Source: Clostridium sp. AM34-11AC (lineage in GTDB: Bacteria; Bacillota; Clostridia; Lachnospirales; Lachnospiraceae). Taken from it: 64,000 nucleotides of DNA. Both the position numbers and the translations under genes were made by a program. Under the pieces are notes generated by a model. It had not been told where the DNA came from. It ran no database searches and saw nothing but the letters and a program-made list of their open reading frames with translations. Position 1 is the stretch's first letter; every line of letters starts with the position of its first letter. Below, piece by piece: positions 16,596 to 25,236 of the stretch. Location of the stretch: contig NZ_QWGL01000001.1 in NCBI RefSeq assembly GCF_003435375.1, positions 372,001-436,000 of the forward strand. Reading direction: 5' to 3'.

Positions 16596-16790
16596 TTATC
16601 CTTCTGTTACAAACCACTTCTTAACCTTGTCTGTACTGAATCCAACGATTTCAGCAATCTCTTCAACCGAATTTCCCTTTTCGCTCATTCGAACCGCCGT
16701 GTCCTTAGCCTGGCTTTCACGCCCTTCTTCACGTCCTTCCGCATAGCTCTCATTTCTCAGGTCTTCCATCGCCTTACACATTTCTCTCAC
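16596..16790 (-). pseudogene. C-terminal remnant of an Rpn/PD-(D/E)XK nuclease-family transposase
   Basis: A 64-residue frame containing the basic-acidic repeat EGREEGRESQAK and a homeodomain-like helix-turn-helix (GNSVEEIAEIVGFSTDKVKKW), which is the usual C-terminal tail of Rpn-type recombination-promoting nucleases. The 200-residue nuclease domain is missing; upstream lies the sortase gene instead. A GTG start would overlap the sortase stop by 4 bases (GTGA), and an ATG lies 9 bases inside. So it may be a decayed fragment or a small DNA-binding peptide co-translated with sortase. I favour remnant. Confidence 0.65.
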
Positions 16791-17395
16791 TCCTCAATCT
16801 CCCTGCATCTCACCGCCGCCCGCGCTTTCCCCTTATTCGTGCAGGTAAACAGTGTCAGATCCCAGTCCCCGGCTTCCATCTTTTCGATGTCATAGCCGCC
16901 AACCGTCTCGATCTCCGCCACTTCATAGGAAAATACATTTCCGTCCGCATCTGTGAATACTACGGAATCACCTGGATTCAGGCGCTTGATGCCGGAAAAG
17001 TGGGTGCGGTAATTGTGTCCGGCGATGATCATATTCTTTAAGTACGCAGAACCACTGTAGCGGCACGGTGCTTTCTTGAGCTTCGCGTCGCTCCACTCGC
17101 TGATGACCGGAAGCTTGAGCCCCAGCGCCGGAATCTCGATCATCCCCACACATTCCTGTCCGTTTACCTCCACAGTCGGCATTTCCATTTCCGGATTCTT
17201 CACATATTCCGGCACAAGTTCCTTTTTCTCCGTCTCCAGCCGCTCCGGCAGATCGGCTGTCAGAGACTCCATCCGGACCACCATCTCCTCTGATTCTGAT
17301 CCGGCCCGGTCTGATTCTCTTATATTATAAACAGTAAGAAGAAGAGCCGCCGCGATCAGCAGCAGACCCACGCCTGTTAAAATCTTCCCCTTCAT
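16787..17395 (-). CDS. Class D/E-like sortase
   Basis: A 202-residue sortase with a single N-terminal membrane anchor (about 5-23). Catalytic residues are His127 in IIAGHNYRTHF and Cys185 in TLFTC, with Arg192 or Arg196 in GKARAAVRC as the third member. Sortases cut an LPXTG-type signal and attach proteins to peptidoglycan or build pili. No LPXTG substrate gene or pilin cluster is next to it, so it is probably housekeeping or acts on distant substrates. The start chosen has TAAGG upstream; the frame remains open for 30 more codons without a clear site. Confidence 0.87.
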   Translation of the reverse strand: MKGKILTGVGLLLIAAALLLTVYNIRESDRAGSESEEMVVRMESLTADLPERLETEKKELVPEYVKNPEMEMPTVEVNGQECVGMIEIPALGLKLPVISEWSDAKLKKAPCRYSGSAYLKNMIIAGHNYRTHFSGIKRLNPGDSVVFTDADGNVFSYEVAEIETVGGYDIEKMEAGDWDLTLFTCTNKGKARAAVRCREIEE

Positions 17396-17537
17396 AGCCT
17401 TACCATCCTGTCTTCCATATTGCACATACTGCCTGTGTTCTTTGTCACACATTCCCATTATATCATCGGCCATTGCGTGGCACAACCGCCGTCATTGTTA
17501 TTTTCTTAACGATTTTTCACTTTTTTCCCTATATTCA

Positions 17538-17566
17538 TTGTCTAATTTGCACAACTTTGGTATAGT
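17538..17566 (+). promoter_or_regulatory. Promoter of the BMP-type ABC transporter operon
   Basis: TTGTCT (17538-17543), 17 bases, TATAGT (17561-17566). Downstream in the leader an 11-base unit TTCTCCGGAGG occurs twice (17592-17602 and 17608-17618), each containing the palindrome CTCCGGAG, upstream of the true ribosome site AGGAGG. Confidence 0.65.
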
Positions 17567-17643
17567 ATACCCATGAAAAAAATCAAATCTGTTCTCCGGA
17601 GGTCATATTCTCCGGAGGACAAGCCGAAAAACAGGAGGAAACC

Positions 17644-18807
17644 ATGAAAAAGACCATGAAAGCTACCGCATTATTCTTAGCAGCCGGACTGCTGCTCACT
17701 GCGTGCGGAGGAAAAACTGATACTGCTGCTACAAGCGCTGCCGCTGAAAGCGCAAAAGCTGGTGCTGAGACATCTGCTGCTGAGACAGACACAAAGAAGC
17801 CGTCCTTTGTATTCGTATGTACAGGACAGTTAGGTGATAAATCCTTCAACGATTCTGCAAACGCAGGTATGGAAAAGATCGCTTCCGATCTTGGCTGCGA
17901 GATAAAGGTTATCGAGATCGGCCGTGACCAGACAAAGTGGGAGCCGACATTCCAGGATCTCGCTGAGGAAGGAAAATACGATGTTATCATTTCCAACGGA
18001 TCTTCCTCCGCTGAGGTCATCGAGCAGGTTGCGGAAGAATTCCCGGATCAGAAATTCGTTATGTTCGACTCTGATATGGAAGAGGGCAAGTGGCCGAACC
18101 TTTACGCCATCAGCTACAAACAGAACGAGGGCAGCTACCTTGCCGGCGTTCTCGCAGCACTTGTAACAGAATCCAAAGACATGCCAAATGCAAATGAAGA
18201 CAAGAAGATCGGTTTCGTCGGCGGTTCCGAGCACCCGATCATCACTGACTTCCTTGTTGGATACATCGCAGGCGCAAAATCTGTTGACCCGGATATCAAG
18301 GTATACGTTTCCTACATCGGTTCCTGGGATGATACCGCAAAGGGTAAAGAGACAGCTATCGCCCAGTACAATCAGGGCGTTGATATTATCTTCCCGGCTG
18401 CTGAGCAGGCCGGACTTGGCTGCGTAGAGGCTGCTGCTGAGATGGGCAAATACATCATCGGCGTTGACTCTGACCAGGCAATGCTGTTCTCCGGTTCCGA
18501 TGAGGCAAAGGCAAACGTGATCCTTTCTTCCGTATTAAAGAACGTCGGCGATTCCCTCGTGAGAATGGCTGAGATGGAAGAAGAGGGAACGGTTCCTTAC
18601 GGCAAATGTGAATTCCTTGGTTTAAAGGAAAACGGTGCAGGTCTTGCTGACAACGAGTACTTCCAGAAGAACGTTCCGGACGAGATCAAAAAAACGATCG
18701 AGGAGAAGAAACAGGAAGTTCTCGACGGAAAGATCGAGATCCCGACTGCTCTCGGCGATGCTGACCAGAACGAAGTTCAGGCTCTTATTGATTCTGTAGC
18801 TCCGTAA
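17644..18807 (+). CDS. BMP/PnrA-family substrate-binding lipoprotein, probably for nucleosides
   Basis: A 387-residue lipoprotein: signal with lipobox LLTAC (Cys21), an Ala/Thr/Glu linker, and a PBP1-like BMP domain with FVCTGQLGDKSFNDSANAGM, GSSSAEVIEQVAEEFPDQKFVMFD and the late GVDSDQAML. Members (PnrA/TmpC, BmpA, YufN) bind purine nucleosides. It heads a complete importer: this gene, an ATPase and two permeases follow. A hairpin after the stop (18911-18941) probably lowers read-through so that the binding protein is made in excess. Confidence 0.93.
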   Translation: MKKTMKATALFLAAGLLLTACGGKTDTAATSAAAESAKAGAETSAAETDTKKPSFVFVCTGQLGDKSFNDSANAGMEKIASDLGCEIKVIEIGRDQTKWEPTFQDLAEEGKYDVIISNGSSSAEVIEQVAEEFPDQKFVMFDSDMEEGKWPNLYAISYKQNEGSYLAGVLAALVTESKDMPNANEDKKIGFVGGSEHPIITDFLVGYIAGAKSVDPDIKVYVSYIGSWDDTAKGKETAIAQYNQGVDIIFPAAEQAGLGCVEAAAEMGKYIIGVDSDQAMLFSGSDEAKANVILSSVLKNVGDSLVRMAEMEEEGTVPYGKCEFLGLKENGAGLADNEYFQKNVPDEIKKTIEEKKQEVLDGKIEIPTALGDADQNEVQALIDSVAP

Positions 18808-18910
18808 CTTTATCCGGCAGATCCACTCAAAACCTGCTGCGATATTTTATGTAAACCATCTGGGGAATCTTTCCAAGGCCATTGATTTTCCCAGAATATC
18901 GAGTACATCA

Positions 18911-18941
18911 GGGGACTTGTCAACAAGTCCCCTTGGCTTTT
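18911..18941 (+). terminator. Attenuating hairpin between the binding protein and the ATPase gene
   Basis: GGGGACTTG and CAAGTCCCC form a perfect 9-bp stem with a TCAA loop, followed by a weak U-tract (TTGGCTTTT), then the AAAGGAGG of the next gene. A leaky terminator or 3' stabiliser fits the usual excess of binding protein over the membrane part. Confidence 0.65.
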
Positions 18942-18960
18942 ATAAGAAAGGAGGATCCGT

Positions 18961-20496
18961 ATGGGCAAAGAGATCCTGAAAATGGAACATATCACAAAGA
19001 TCTACCCCAACGGTGTCATGGCCAACAGGGACGTCAGCTTTTCTGTCCGGGAAGGCGAGATCCATGCCCTGATGGGTGAGAACGGTGCCGGAAAAAGTAC
19101 CCTGATGAAGATCCTGTTCGGTGACGAGGACGCCACTGAGGGCGATATCATCTTCGAGGGAAACAAGATCCAGCCAAAAAGTGCCGCTGACACGATCCGT
19201 CTCGGAATCGGAATGGTGCATCAGCACTTCATGCTCGTGGATTCCCTGCGGGTATATGAGAACGTGATCCTCGGCATGGAACCGAAAAACGGGATCATGA
19301 TCGACAAGGAAAAAGCGATCCGGGCGGTGGAGGAAACCGCCAAAAAGTACAATTTAAAGATCGATCCGATGGCTGTCGTTGGAGAACTCTCCGTCAGCCA
19401 GAAACAGAAGGTCGAGATCTTAAAAGTCCTGCTCCGCGGGGCGAAGCTCCTGATCTTAGATGAGCCGACCGCAGTTTTGACGCCACAGGAGACAGACGAA
19501 CTCTTTGAACAGCTTCTTTTACTAAAGAAAAATGATCACACGATCATCTTCATCTCCCACAAGATCCGCGAAGTCATGCAGATCTGCGACAATATCACAG
19601 TCCTCCGTGCCGGACGGACAGTGGGATCGATCCCGGTCGCCAACGCGACAGAAGAAGATATCTCCCGCTTCATGGTGGGCCGCGATGTCATCCTGAAAAT
19701 GAATAAAAAGCCGGCAGAATTCGGTGACACGCTCTTAAAAGTCACTGATCTGACCTATGAAAATAAAGAAGGACGAAAGCTCCTGGACCATGTCTCCTTT
19801 TCACTGAAAAAGGGCCAGATCTTAGGTATCGCGGGAGTTGAGGGAAACGGACAGAATGAACTCGCCGAGGCGATCTTCGGTTTCTACTCCGGTGTCAAAG
19901 GCAGTATCCTCTTTGACGGGAAAGAAATCCTTGGAAAATCCATCCGCGCGATCCGCGATGACGGAATTTCCTATATCCCCGAGGACCGTATCAAAACCGG
20001 AGCGGCCGGAAACATCAGCCTCTGGGGCAACATGATCGCAGACATCATCGACAGCCCGCTGTTAAAAAAACACGGACTTCTCAATTATAAAAATATCCAT
20101 GAACGGGCAGATAAACTTATCAGCGACTTCGGCGTCCTCTGCCAGAATGACGATCAGCCGATCGGTATGCTGTCCGGCGGAAATATGCAGAAGGTCGTAG
20201 TCGCAAGGGAATTTTCCTCTGACCCGAAGCTTCTGATCGCCAACCAGCCGACCCGGGGCATCGATGTGGGTGCCAACGAGTTTATCTGGAAAAAGATCAT
20301 TGAACAGCGCGATGCCGGAAAGGGCGTTATCCTGATCTCCGCGGACTTAAACGAGATCATGGAGCTCTCCGACAGCATTCTCGTCATGTGCGGCGGACAG
20401 GCTGCCGCCTACTTCGAGGACGCGAAAAAAGTAGATGAGTTCGAGCTCGGAAACTACATGCTCGGGCTGAAACATCAGGAGGTATCGGAATCATGA
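18961..20496 (+). CDS. Nucleoside-type ABC importer ATPase with two nucleotide-binding domains
   Basis: A 511-residue tandem ATPase of the sugar/nucleoside (NupO/YufO, RbsA-like) class. Domain 1 has Walker A GENGAGKST near residue 40, a degenerate signature LSVSQKQ and Walker B LLILDEPTAVLTP; domain 2 (from about 255) has a weak P-loop GVEGNGQNE and signature LSGGNMQK. Such asymmetry is normal in this class. It begins after an AAAGGAGG site and its stop overlaps the next start by 4 bases (ATGA), giving translational coupling with the first permease. It powers uptake of the ligand of the BMP protein. Confidence 0.94.
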   Translation: MGKEILKMEHITKIYPNGVMANRDVSFSVREGEIHALMGENGAGKSTLMKILFGDEDATEGDIIFEGNKIQPKSAADTIRLGIGMVHQHFMLVDSLRVYENVILGMEPKNGIMIDKEKAIRAVEETAKKYNLKIDPMAVVGELSVSQKQKVEILKVLLRGAKLLILDEPTAVLTPQETDELFEQLLLLKKNDHTIIFISHKIREVMQICDNITVLRAGRTVGSIPVANATEEDISRFMVGRDVILKMNKKPAEFGDTLLKVTDLTYENKEGRKLLDHVSFSLKKGQILGIAGVEGNGQNELAEAIFGFYSGVKGSILFDGKEILGKSIRAIRDDGISYIPEDRIKTGAAGNISLWGNMIADIIDSPLLKKHGLLNYKNIHERADKLISDFGVLCQNDDQPIGMLSGGNMQKVVVAREFSSDPKLLIANQPTRGIDVGANEFIWKKIIEQRDAGKGVILISADLNEIMELSDSILVMCGGQAAAYFEDAKKVDEFELGNYMLGLKHQEVSES

Positions 20497-21581
20497 AACA
20501 GAAAAAACCTCTATCATCTTATGTAGAAATGCTGCGGACCATGATTGCCATCCTGATCTCCCTGATCATCGTCTTCGCGATCATTCTCCTGATCAGCAGC
20601 CAGCCCCTCTCCGCTCTCGGAGACTTTATTTTCGGACCGCTGACCTCCGTCCGCCGTTTCGGAAACGTCATCGAAGGTATGACACCGTTAATGTTTACAG
20701 GACTTGCGGTCATCATCCTCTTCAAACCGGGGCTTTTCAATCTGTCCATGGAAGGCGCGTTCTTTATCGGCGCCGTTGCTGCCTGTGCGGCTTCCCTGGG
20801 ACTTGGACTTTCCGGAAAAACGGCACTGATCGTGGCCATGGCGGCTGCGGCGGTCGCAGGCGGATTTATCTGCTTTATCCCGGGCATCATGAAAGTAAAG
20901 ACCGGATCCAATGAGCTTGTAACTTCCCTGATGCTCAATTACACCTGCCTGTACGTCGGGCTCTGGATCATCACCACCTTCTTCTATGATCCGACCCAGA
21001 ACTCCAACTATTCCTACAAATTTCCGGAAAGATGCGCTTTAAGCAAGATCATCACCGGCACGCGTATCAACTCCGGTACGATCATCGCCCTTGTGACTGT
21101 CCTTGTGATCTGGGTCATCGTAAACCGGACACCCTTCGGCTTTAAGGCAAACCTTGTGGGCGAAAACTTCAATATGGCAAACTACGCGGGCATCAACTCC
21201 GGCCTCATGATCATCCTGACCCAGATTCTGGGTGGTATGCTGGCGGGACTCGGCGGCGCTGCGGAGCTTTTCGGCATGTACCAGCGCTTCCAGTATTCCG
21301 CACTTCCGGGCTATGGCTGGGACGGTGTTCTGATCGCCATCGTCGCCAGACGGAAGGTACAGTATGTCCCGTTTGCAGCGCTGTTTTTATCTTACCTGCG
21401 GATCGGCGCGGATATCATGTCCAGAAATTCCGATATCCCGTTTGAGATCGTAAACATCATTCAGGCAGTTATGGTCCTTCTGATCTCCGCCACCGCGATC
21501 CTCAGCGGATATAAGAAGAAACTCATCATCAAAGAGACAAAAGAATTCGAAGCTGCAGCGAAAAAGGAGGTACAGGCATGA
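20493..21581 (+). CDS. ABC importer permease 1 (NupP/YufP-like)
   Basis: A 362-residue inner-membrane permease of the BPD_transp_2 family with about ten hydrophobic segments. The N-terminus is cytosolic and basic; family features include FKPGLFNLSMEGAFFIGA and TGSNELVTSLMLNY. It overlaps both neighbours by 4 bases. With the second permease it forms the translocation channel for the nucleoside-type substrate. Confidence 0.93.
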   Translation: MKQKKPLSSYVEMLRTMIAILISLIIVFAIILLISSQPLSALGDFIFGPLTSVRRFGNVIEGMTPLMFTGLAVIILFKPGLFNLSMEGAFFIGAVAACAASLGLGLSGKTALIVAMAAAAVAGGFICFIPGIMKVKTGSNELVTSLMLNYTCLYVGLWIITTFFYDPTQNSNYSYKFPERCALSKIITGTRINSGTIIALVTVLVIWVIVNRTPFGFKANLVGENFNMANYAGINSGLMIILTQILGGMLAGLGGAAELFGMYQRFQYSALPGYGWDGVLIAIVARRKVQYVPFAALFLSYLRIGADIMSRNSDIPFEIVNIIQAVMVLLISATAILSGYKKKLIIKETKEFEAAAKKEVQA

Positions 21582-22492
21582 ATATCTGGAGTGTGATTCT
21601 TTCCCCTGACTTCCTCTTTACCTCGATCCGTGTGATGACTCCGATCCTGTTCGCGGCCATGGCCTGCATGGTCTTCGTGAAAGGCGGCATCGATCCCATC
21701 GGAACTGAGGGAATCATGTTAAGCTGTGCCCTTGCGGGACCTGTCGGCGGTTACTTTACCCACAGTGCTCTGGGCGGCGTGATATTCGCAATGGCAGTCG
21801 GCGTGGTGCTGGCTTTCGTGTTTGGATACTTTACGCTGATCCTGAATACAAACCCGGTGCTCGCCGGAATTGCGTTAAATACTTTGTCCGGCGGTCTCAC
21901 AGTCTTTACGACCTATTATCTGACCGGAAATAAAGGTTCCACCCAGAGTTTAAAGAGTCCGGTGATGCCGGAGATCAAGATTCCGCTTATCAAAGATATC
22001 CCGGTTCTCGGTGCCATTATCTCCGGACATAATGTTCTGACTTATCTCGGGCTGATCCTGGTGATCGTCCTCACGGTCTTTTTCTGGAAGACTACCGTCG
22101 GGCTGCGGATCCGCGCTGTCGGTGAGAATGAGAATGCCGCAAAATCCGTAGGCTTAAACGTCATGAAATATAAGTACATCGCCCTTCTCGTCGCCGGCTG
22201 TCTCGCCGGGATCGGCGGAGCATACATGTCCATGGGTTATGTTTCCTTCTTCTCAAGAGACATGATCGCCGGACGCGGATGGATCGGAATGGCGGCGGAA
22301 TCTATGGGTCTCGGTATTCCATGGAAGATCGCCTGCTCGGTACTGATCTTCGGTATGGCAGATTCACTGGCCGTACGGCTTCAGATGTTAAATCTGCCAT
22401 CCCAGCTTATTCAGACGATTCCTTACGTGGTTACGATGATCGCGATCGGAATTTATTCGAAGAGAAGTATGTCGGGAAAGAAGAAGAATTGA
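21578..22492 (+). CDS. ABC importer permease 2 (NupQ/YufQ-like)
   Basis: A 304-residue permease of the same family as its upstream neighbour but shorter. The conserved loop GGIDPIGTEGIMLSCALAG and the EAA-like segment VGLRIRAVGENENAAKSVGLNV are visible. A 4-base overlap with the first permease completes the tightly coupled importer. The heterodimer of NupP and NupQ-type permeases is standard in this family. Confidence 0.93.
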   Translation: MNIWSVILSPDFLFTSIRVMTPILFAAMACMVFVKGGIDPIGTEGIMLSCALAGPVGGYFTHSALGGVIFAMAVGVVLAFVFGYFTLILNTNPVLAGIALNTLSGGLTVFTTYYLTGNKGSTQSLKSPVMPEIKIPLIKDIPVLGAIISGHNVLTYLGLILVIVLTVFFWKTTVGLRIRAVGENENAAKSVGLNVMKYKYIALLVAGCLAGIGGAYMSMGYVSFFSRDMIAGRGWIGMAAESMGLGIPWKIACSVLIFGMADSLAVRLQMLNLPSQLIQTIPYVVTMIAIGIYSKRSMSGKKKN

Positions 22493-22646
22493 TGGAATTA
22501 TTTCGAAATTCCGAGCTGTTATAAATATAGGCAAAGCTTCTGTATGATCCATTTTGACAATGTGTTTTCTTCCGATCTCTGCCCTGTTTCTTATCCTGAG
22601 CAGAGACAGGAAGTGGTATTTACAGCTGAAATGAAGGAGATTCTTT

Positions 22647-24047
22647 ATGAAAGCATGGGAATTTGAACATAAGCTGACGGCGGACGCGGTTCCGCCGGAG
22701 CTTCACGACGACAATGAGGCGGACTGGATGGCCTACACGGAAGCCGGCCGCGCCTCCGACAAACAGCTTTTCCACGACTGGGACAATAAGGTTCCGGGAT
22801 CCAAAGCGCCCTGCGACGTGGTGATCGCCGCGGTGCAGAGCATGCACAACCGGGGATATGATGTGACGGAAGCTGAGAAATTCATGGAGGAAGGCCTGAA
22901 GGCGTCCGAGGAAAAGGACGGAGCCGCGATTCAGGTGGCTACCGCGAAGATCTTCCACGCACTGAATGAAGCGCCGAAGGATCCCGCCTCCCCTTACTGG
23001 AGCTACAACACCTACCGCACCTTCGCGGATGTAGAAAAAGAGGCTGATTTCGGCCCTGCAGCGCCCTATGACGTCTTTTCCGATGACTTTGCAAAGAAAG
23101 TCACCGCAGGATGGATGGGACAGCTCATCGGCGGCTGCCTTGGAACCCAGATCGAAGGTTATACGACAGAACAGATCCGTAAACGCTTCGGCGAGGTCTA
23201 CGGATATCTCCGCCGCCCGGAGACATACAACGATGATATCACCTACGAGATCGCCTATCTCGACGGATTCATCGAAAAAGGCTATGACATCACGCCTGCC
23301 GACGTTGCCTACAAATGGCTGGAGCTGATCTCCGACGGATATTCCGCCGAGAAGACGGCCATCGAAAATCTCCGCCGCGGGCTTCTTCCGCCGGAGAGCG
23401 GCACAACAAACAACTACTTTTACGACTGGATCGGAGCGCAGATGCGCACCCCGCTTCACGGAATGTTAGCACCCGGAAACCCGAAACTCGCCGCGAGACT
23501 CGCCGCGGACGATTCGATCGTCTCCCACTCCAACAATGGCATGCTGGGCGGGATCTTCAACGCCCTGCTCACCTCCCTCGCTTTCACGGAGGACCATATC
23601 CGGACCGTTGTTGAAAAAGCGGTGGACATGATCCCGCATAAGAGCGAATACTACGCAGTCGTAAAGCATGCGCTGGATCTCTGCAAGGAAAATTCTTCTT
23701 GGGAGCCGGTATGGACAGCCTGCGAGGAGCGCTACAAAGAGTACAACTGGATTCACGCCTATCCGAACGCAGCCGCCGAAGTTATTGCCCTCTGGTTCGG
23801 AAATATGGACTTTAAGGAGACCTGCCACATCATCGCCATGGAAGGTCAGGATGCGGACTGTACCGCAGCCCCGGTGCTCAACACACTGGCAATCATGATC
23901 GGTCTGGATGTCATTGACGACAGCTATATCAAGCCCATCGGGGACAGGATCCTCACGACTATGAGACGGTATCAGGATTTCAAGATCGCTGAGCTTTGTC
24001 AGTGGACAACGGATGCGGTGAGGAATGCGGTGAAGAAACAGAAGTAA
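22647..24047 (+). CDS. ADP-ribosylglycohydrolase (ARH) family protein
   Basis: A 466-residue protein with an N-terminal extension of about 140 residues of unknown fold followed by an ARH domain. Metal-site motifs are GWMGQLIGGCLGTQIEG (155-171), NDDITYE (195-201, the usual D-D-T set) and DDSIVSHSNNGMLGG (288-302). ARH enzymes remove ADP-ribose from proteins or hydrolyse related N-/O-ribosyl bonds; relatives act on dinitrogenase reductase. It lies 154 bases after a nucleoside-type importer on the same strand, so a role in ribosyl or nucleoside breakdown is plausible but not proven. AGGAG precedes the ATG. Confidence 0.87.
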   Translation: MKAWEFEHKLTADAVPPELHDDNEADWMAYTEAGRASDKQLFHDWDNKVPGSKAPCDVVIAAVQSMHNRGYDVTEAEKFMEEGLKASEEKDGAAIQVATAKIFHALNEAPKDPASPYWSYNTYRTFADVEKEADFGPAAPYDVFSDDFAKKVTAGWMGQLIGGCLGTQIEGYTTEQIRKRFGEVYGYLRRPETYNDDITYEIAYLDGFIEKGYDITPADVAYKWLELISDGYSAEKTAIENLRRGLLPPESGTTNNYFYDWIGAQMRTPLHGMLAPGNPKLAARLAADDSIVSHSNNGMLGGIFNALLTSLAFTEDHIRTVVEKAVDMIPHKSEYYAVVKHALDLCKENSSWEPVWTACEERYKEYNWIHAYPNAAAEVIALWFGNMDFKETCHIIAMEGQDADCTAAPVLNTLAIMIGLDVIDDSYIKPIGDRILTTMRRYQDFKIAELCQWTTDAVRNAVKKQK

Positions 24048-24084
24048 TACGGTTGAGTTTTTGAAACATCTTCTGTAGCTCGGA

Positions 24085-24250
24085 TATTGGTAAGTCAAGC
24101 GGATATTCGCAATCCGCTTCGCTACTTGCTCATAACCGAATAACTGCTCCGCAGTTTATCAGAAGGAGCTTGCACTCCTCCTGATACAAGCAAGTCCCCA
24201 CCCACTGCTTATTGCTTTTCGCAATTGAAGCAGGGGACTTACTTGATTCG
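24085..24250. repeat. Palindrome-rich intergenic region
   Basis: Successive hairpins: AGCGGAT/ATCCGCT, GATAAACTGC-like arms around TCCG, GGAG/CTCC around CTTGCA, and CAAGTCCCC...GGGGACTT enclosing a GCTT/AAGC stem. A GGTAAGTCAAG near its left and GGACTTACTTG near its right are imperfectly inverted. No direct flanking duplication or gene was seen. It may be another small structured element. Confidence 0.5.
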
Positions 24251-24253
24251 GTT

Positions 24254-24308
24254 AAAAAACAGGCTCATTTGATTTCTGGATTTGTATCAAATGGGTCTGT
24301 TTTTTTAA
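24254..24308. terminator. Bidirectional terminator between the ARH and HAD genes
   Basis: AAACAGGCTCATTTGAT and ATCAAATGGGTCTGTTT pair with two wobble or mismatch positions around a 12-base loop; T7 follows on the plus strand and A6 precedes, serving the two convergent genes. Confidence 0.8.
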
Positions 24309-24326
24309 TTATTTCTTCAATTTTTC

Positions 24327-25142
24327 TCAGTCCTTAAATATCTCCTTCAGTCTCTTCAGCAGCCCTTCCTCATCATTCTTCCCGATCACCATCGGTGCCC
24401 GTCTCCGCACATTCTCCGGCGCATTTCCCATTGCCGCGCCAAATCCTGCCGCATGCATCATGGAAAGATCGCTCTCGCCGTCACCGAAGGCCGCTGCCTC
24501 TTCCGGTGAAATTCCGAGTTTTCCACAGAGCGTCTTCAAACCTTCCGACTTTTCCACGCCCGCTGCCGTGATCTCCAGATATTCCGGGTTGGATGCCGCG
24601 GACTGAAGATCAGAGAAATCTCTTGCCAGAACCGCCGCCAGCTTTGTCATCACGTCCGGATCTCCCATGAGGAGAAATTTATGAATTCCGCCTTCTGTTT
24701 CAAATGTATCTTTAATAGATCCAATTTCAGCCGGAAATCCCACGATTTTCTCTTCCCGCTGCTCTCTCCAATCGTCCCGGTCATCCACGATCCACTTCTC
24801 GCCGCCGAAGGTATTGCAGGCAACAGCCGGAAAATCCTTATCCAGCATCGCCTTCAGTTCCAGTGCCCGTTTTAACGGAATCATCTTACTATAGATCTCA
24901 TGTCCGTCGTTGTCGAGGATCAGTCCACCGCAGAACGCAATGATCGGCGCGTGGTTCCCCAGCATTCTCTTAATGACCCGCACGCCTTCCGGTGACCGCG
25001 CGGAAGTCAGGATAAACGGGATCCCCTTATTCTCAAGATTCAGGATCATCTCCTTCGTCCCCTCCGTGATCTGTCCGTCCGACGTCAGCAGCGTGCCGTC
25101 GATGTCACTGAATACGATTTTGCAAGTTTTTTCTTTTTCCAT
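24327..25142 (-). CDS. Cof-type HAD hydrolase
   Basis: A 271-residue HAD phosphatase of the Cof/YbiV (IIB) class. Motif I is FSDIDGTLLT (nucleophile Asp13, general acid Asp15), motif II TSARS, motif III the Lys in EKSEGLK, and motif IV AFGDGESDLSMMHAAG. Such enzymes dephosphorylate sugar phosphates or cofactors; the exact substrate is not predictable. I start at the ATG preceded by GGAG at -11; an in-frame ATG lies 12 bases upstream and the open frame continues far beyond. It lies 94 bases downstream of the glycosyltransferase gene on the same strand. Confidence 0.88.
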   Translation of the reverse strand: MEKEKTCKIVFSDIDGTLLTSDGQITEGTKEMILNLENKGIPFILTSARSPEGVRVIKRMLGNHAPIIAFCGGLILDNDGHEIYSKMIPLKRALELKAMLDKDFPAVACNTFGGEKWIVDDRDDWREQREEKIVGFPAEIGSIKDTFETEGGIHKFLLMGDPDVMTKLAAVLARDFSDLQSAASNPEYLEITAAGVEKSEGLKTLCGKLGISPEEAAAFGDGESDLSMMHAAGFGAAMGNAPENVRRRAPMVIGKNDEEGLLKRLKEIFKD

Positions 25143-25236
25143 CTTTATCTCCATATTTTTGATGTTTATCCGTTGTATTTCCACACCAATACGACCGCCT
25201 GACGCAGTCCGCAGCTTCTCGCGAATGCGCCTTCTC

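Noticed and set aside
22620..23459. 279-residue minus-strand frame opposite the ARH gene
   Set aside because: Covers conserved ARH motifs on the other strand and lacks recognisable domains.
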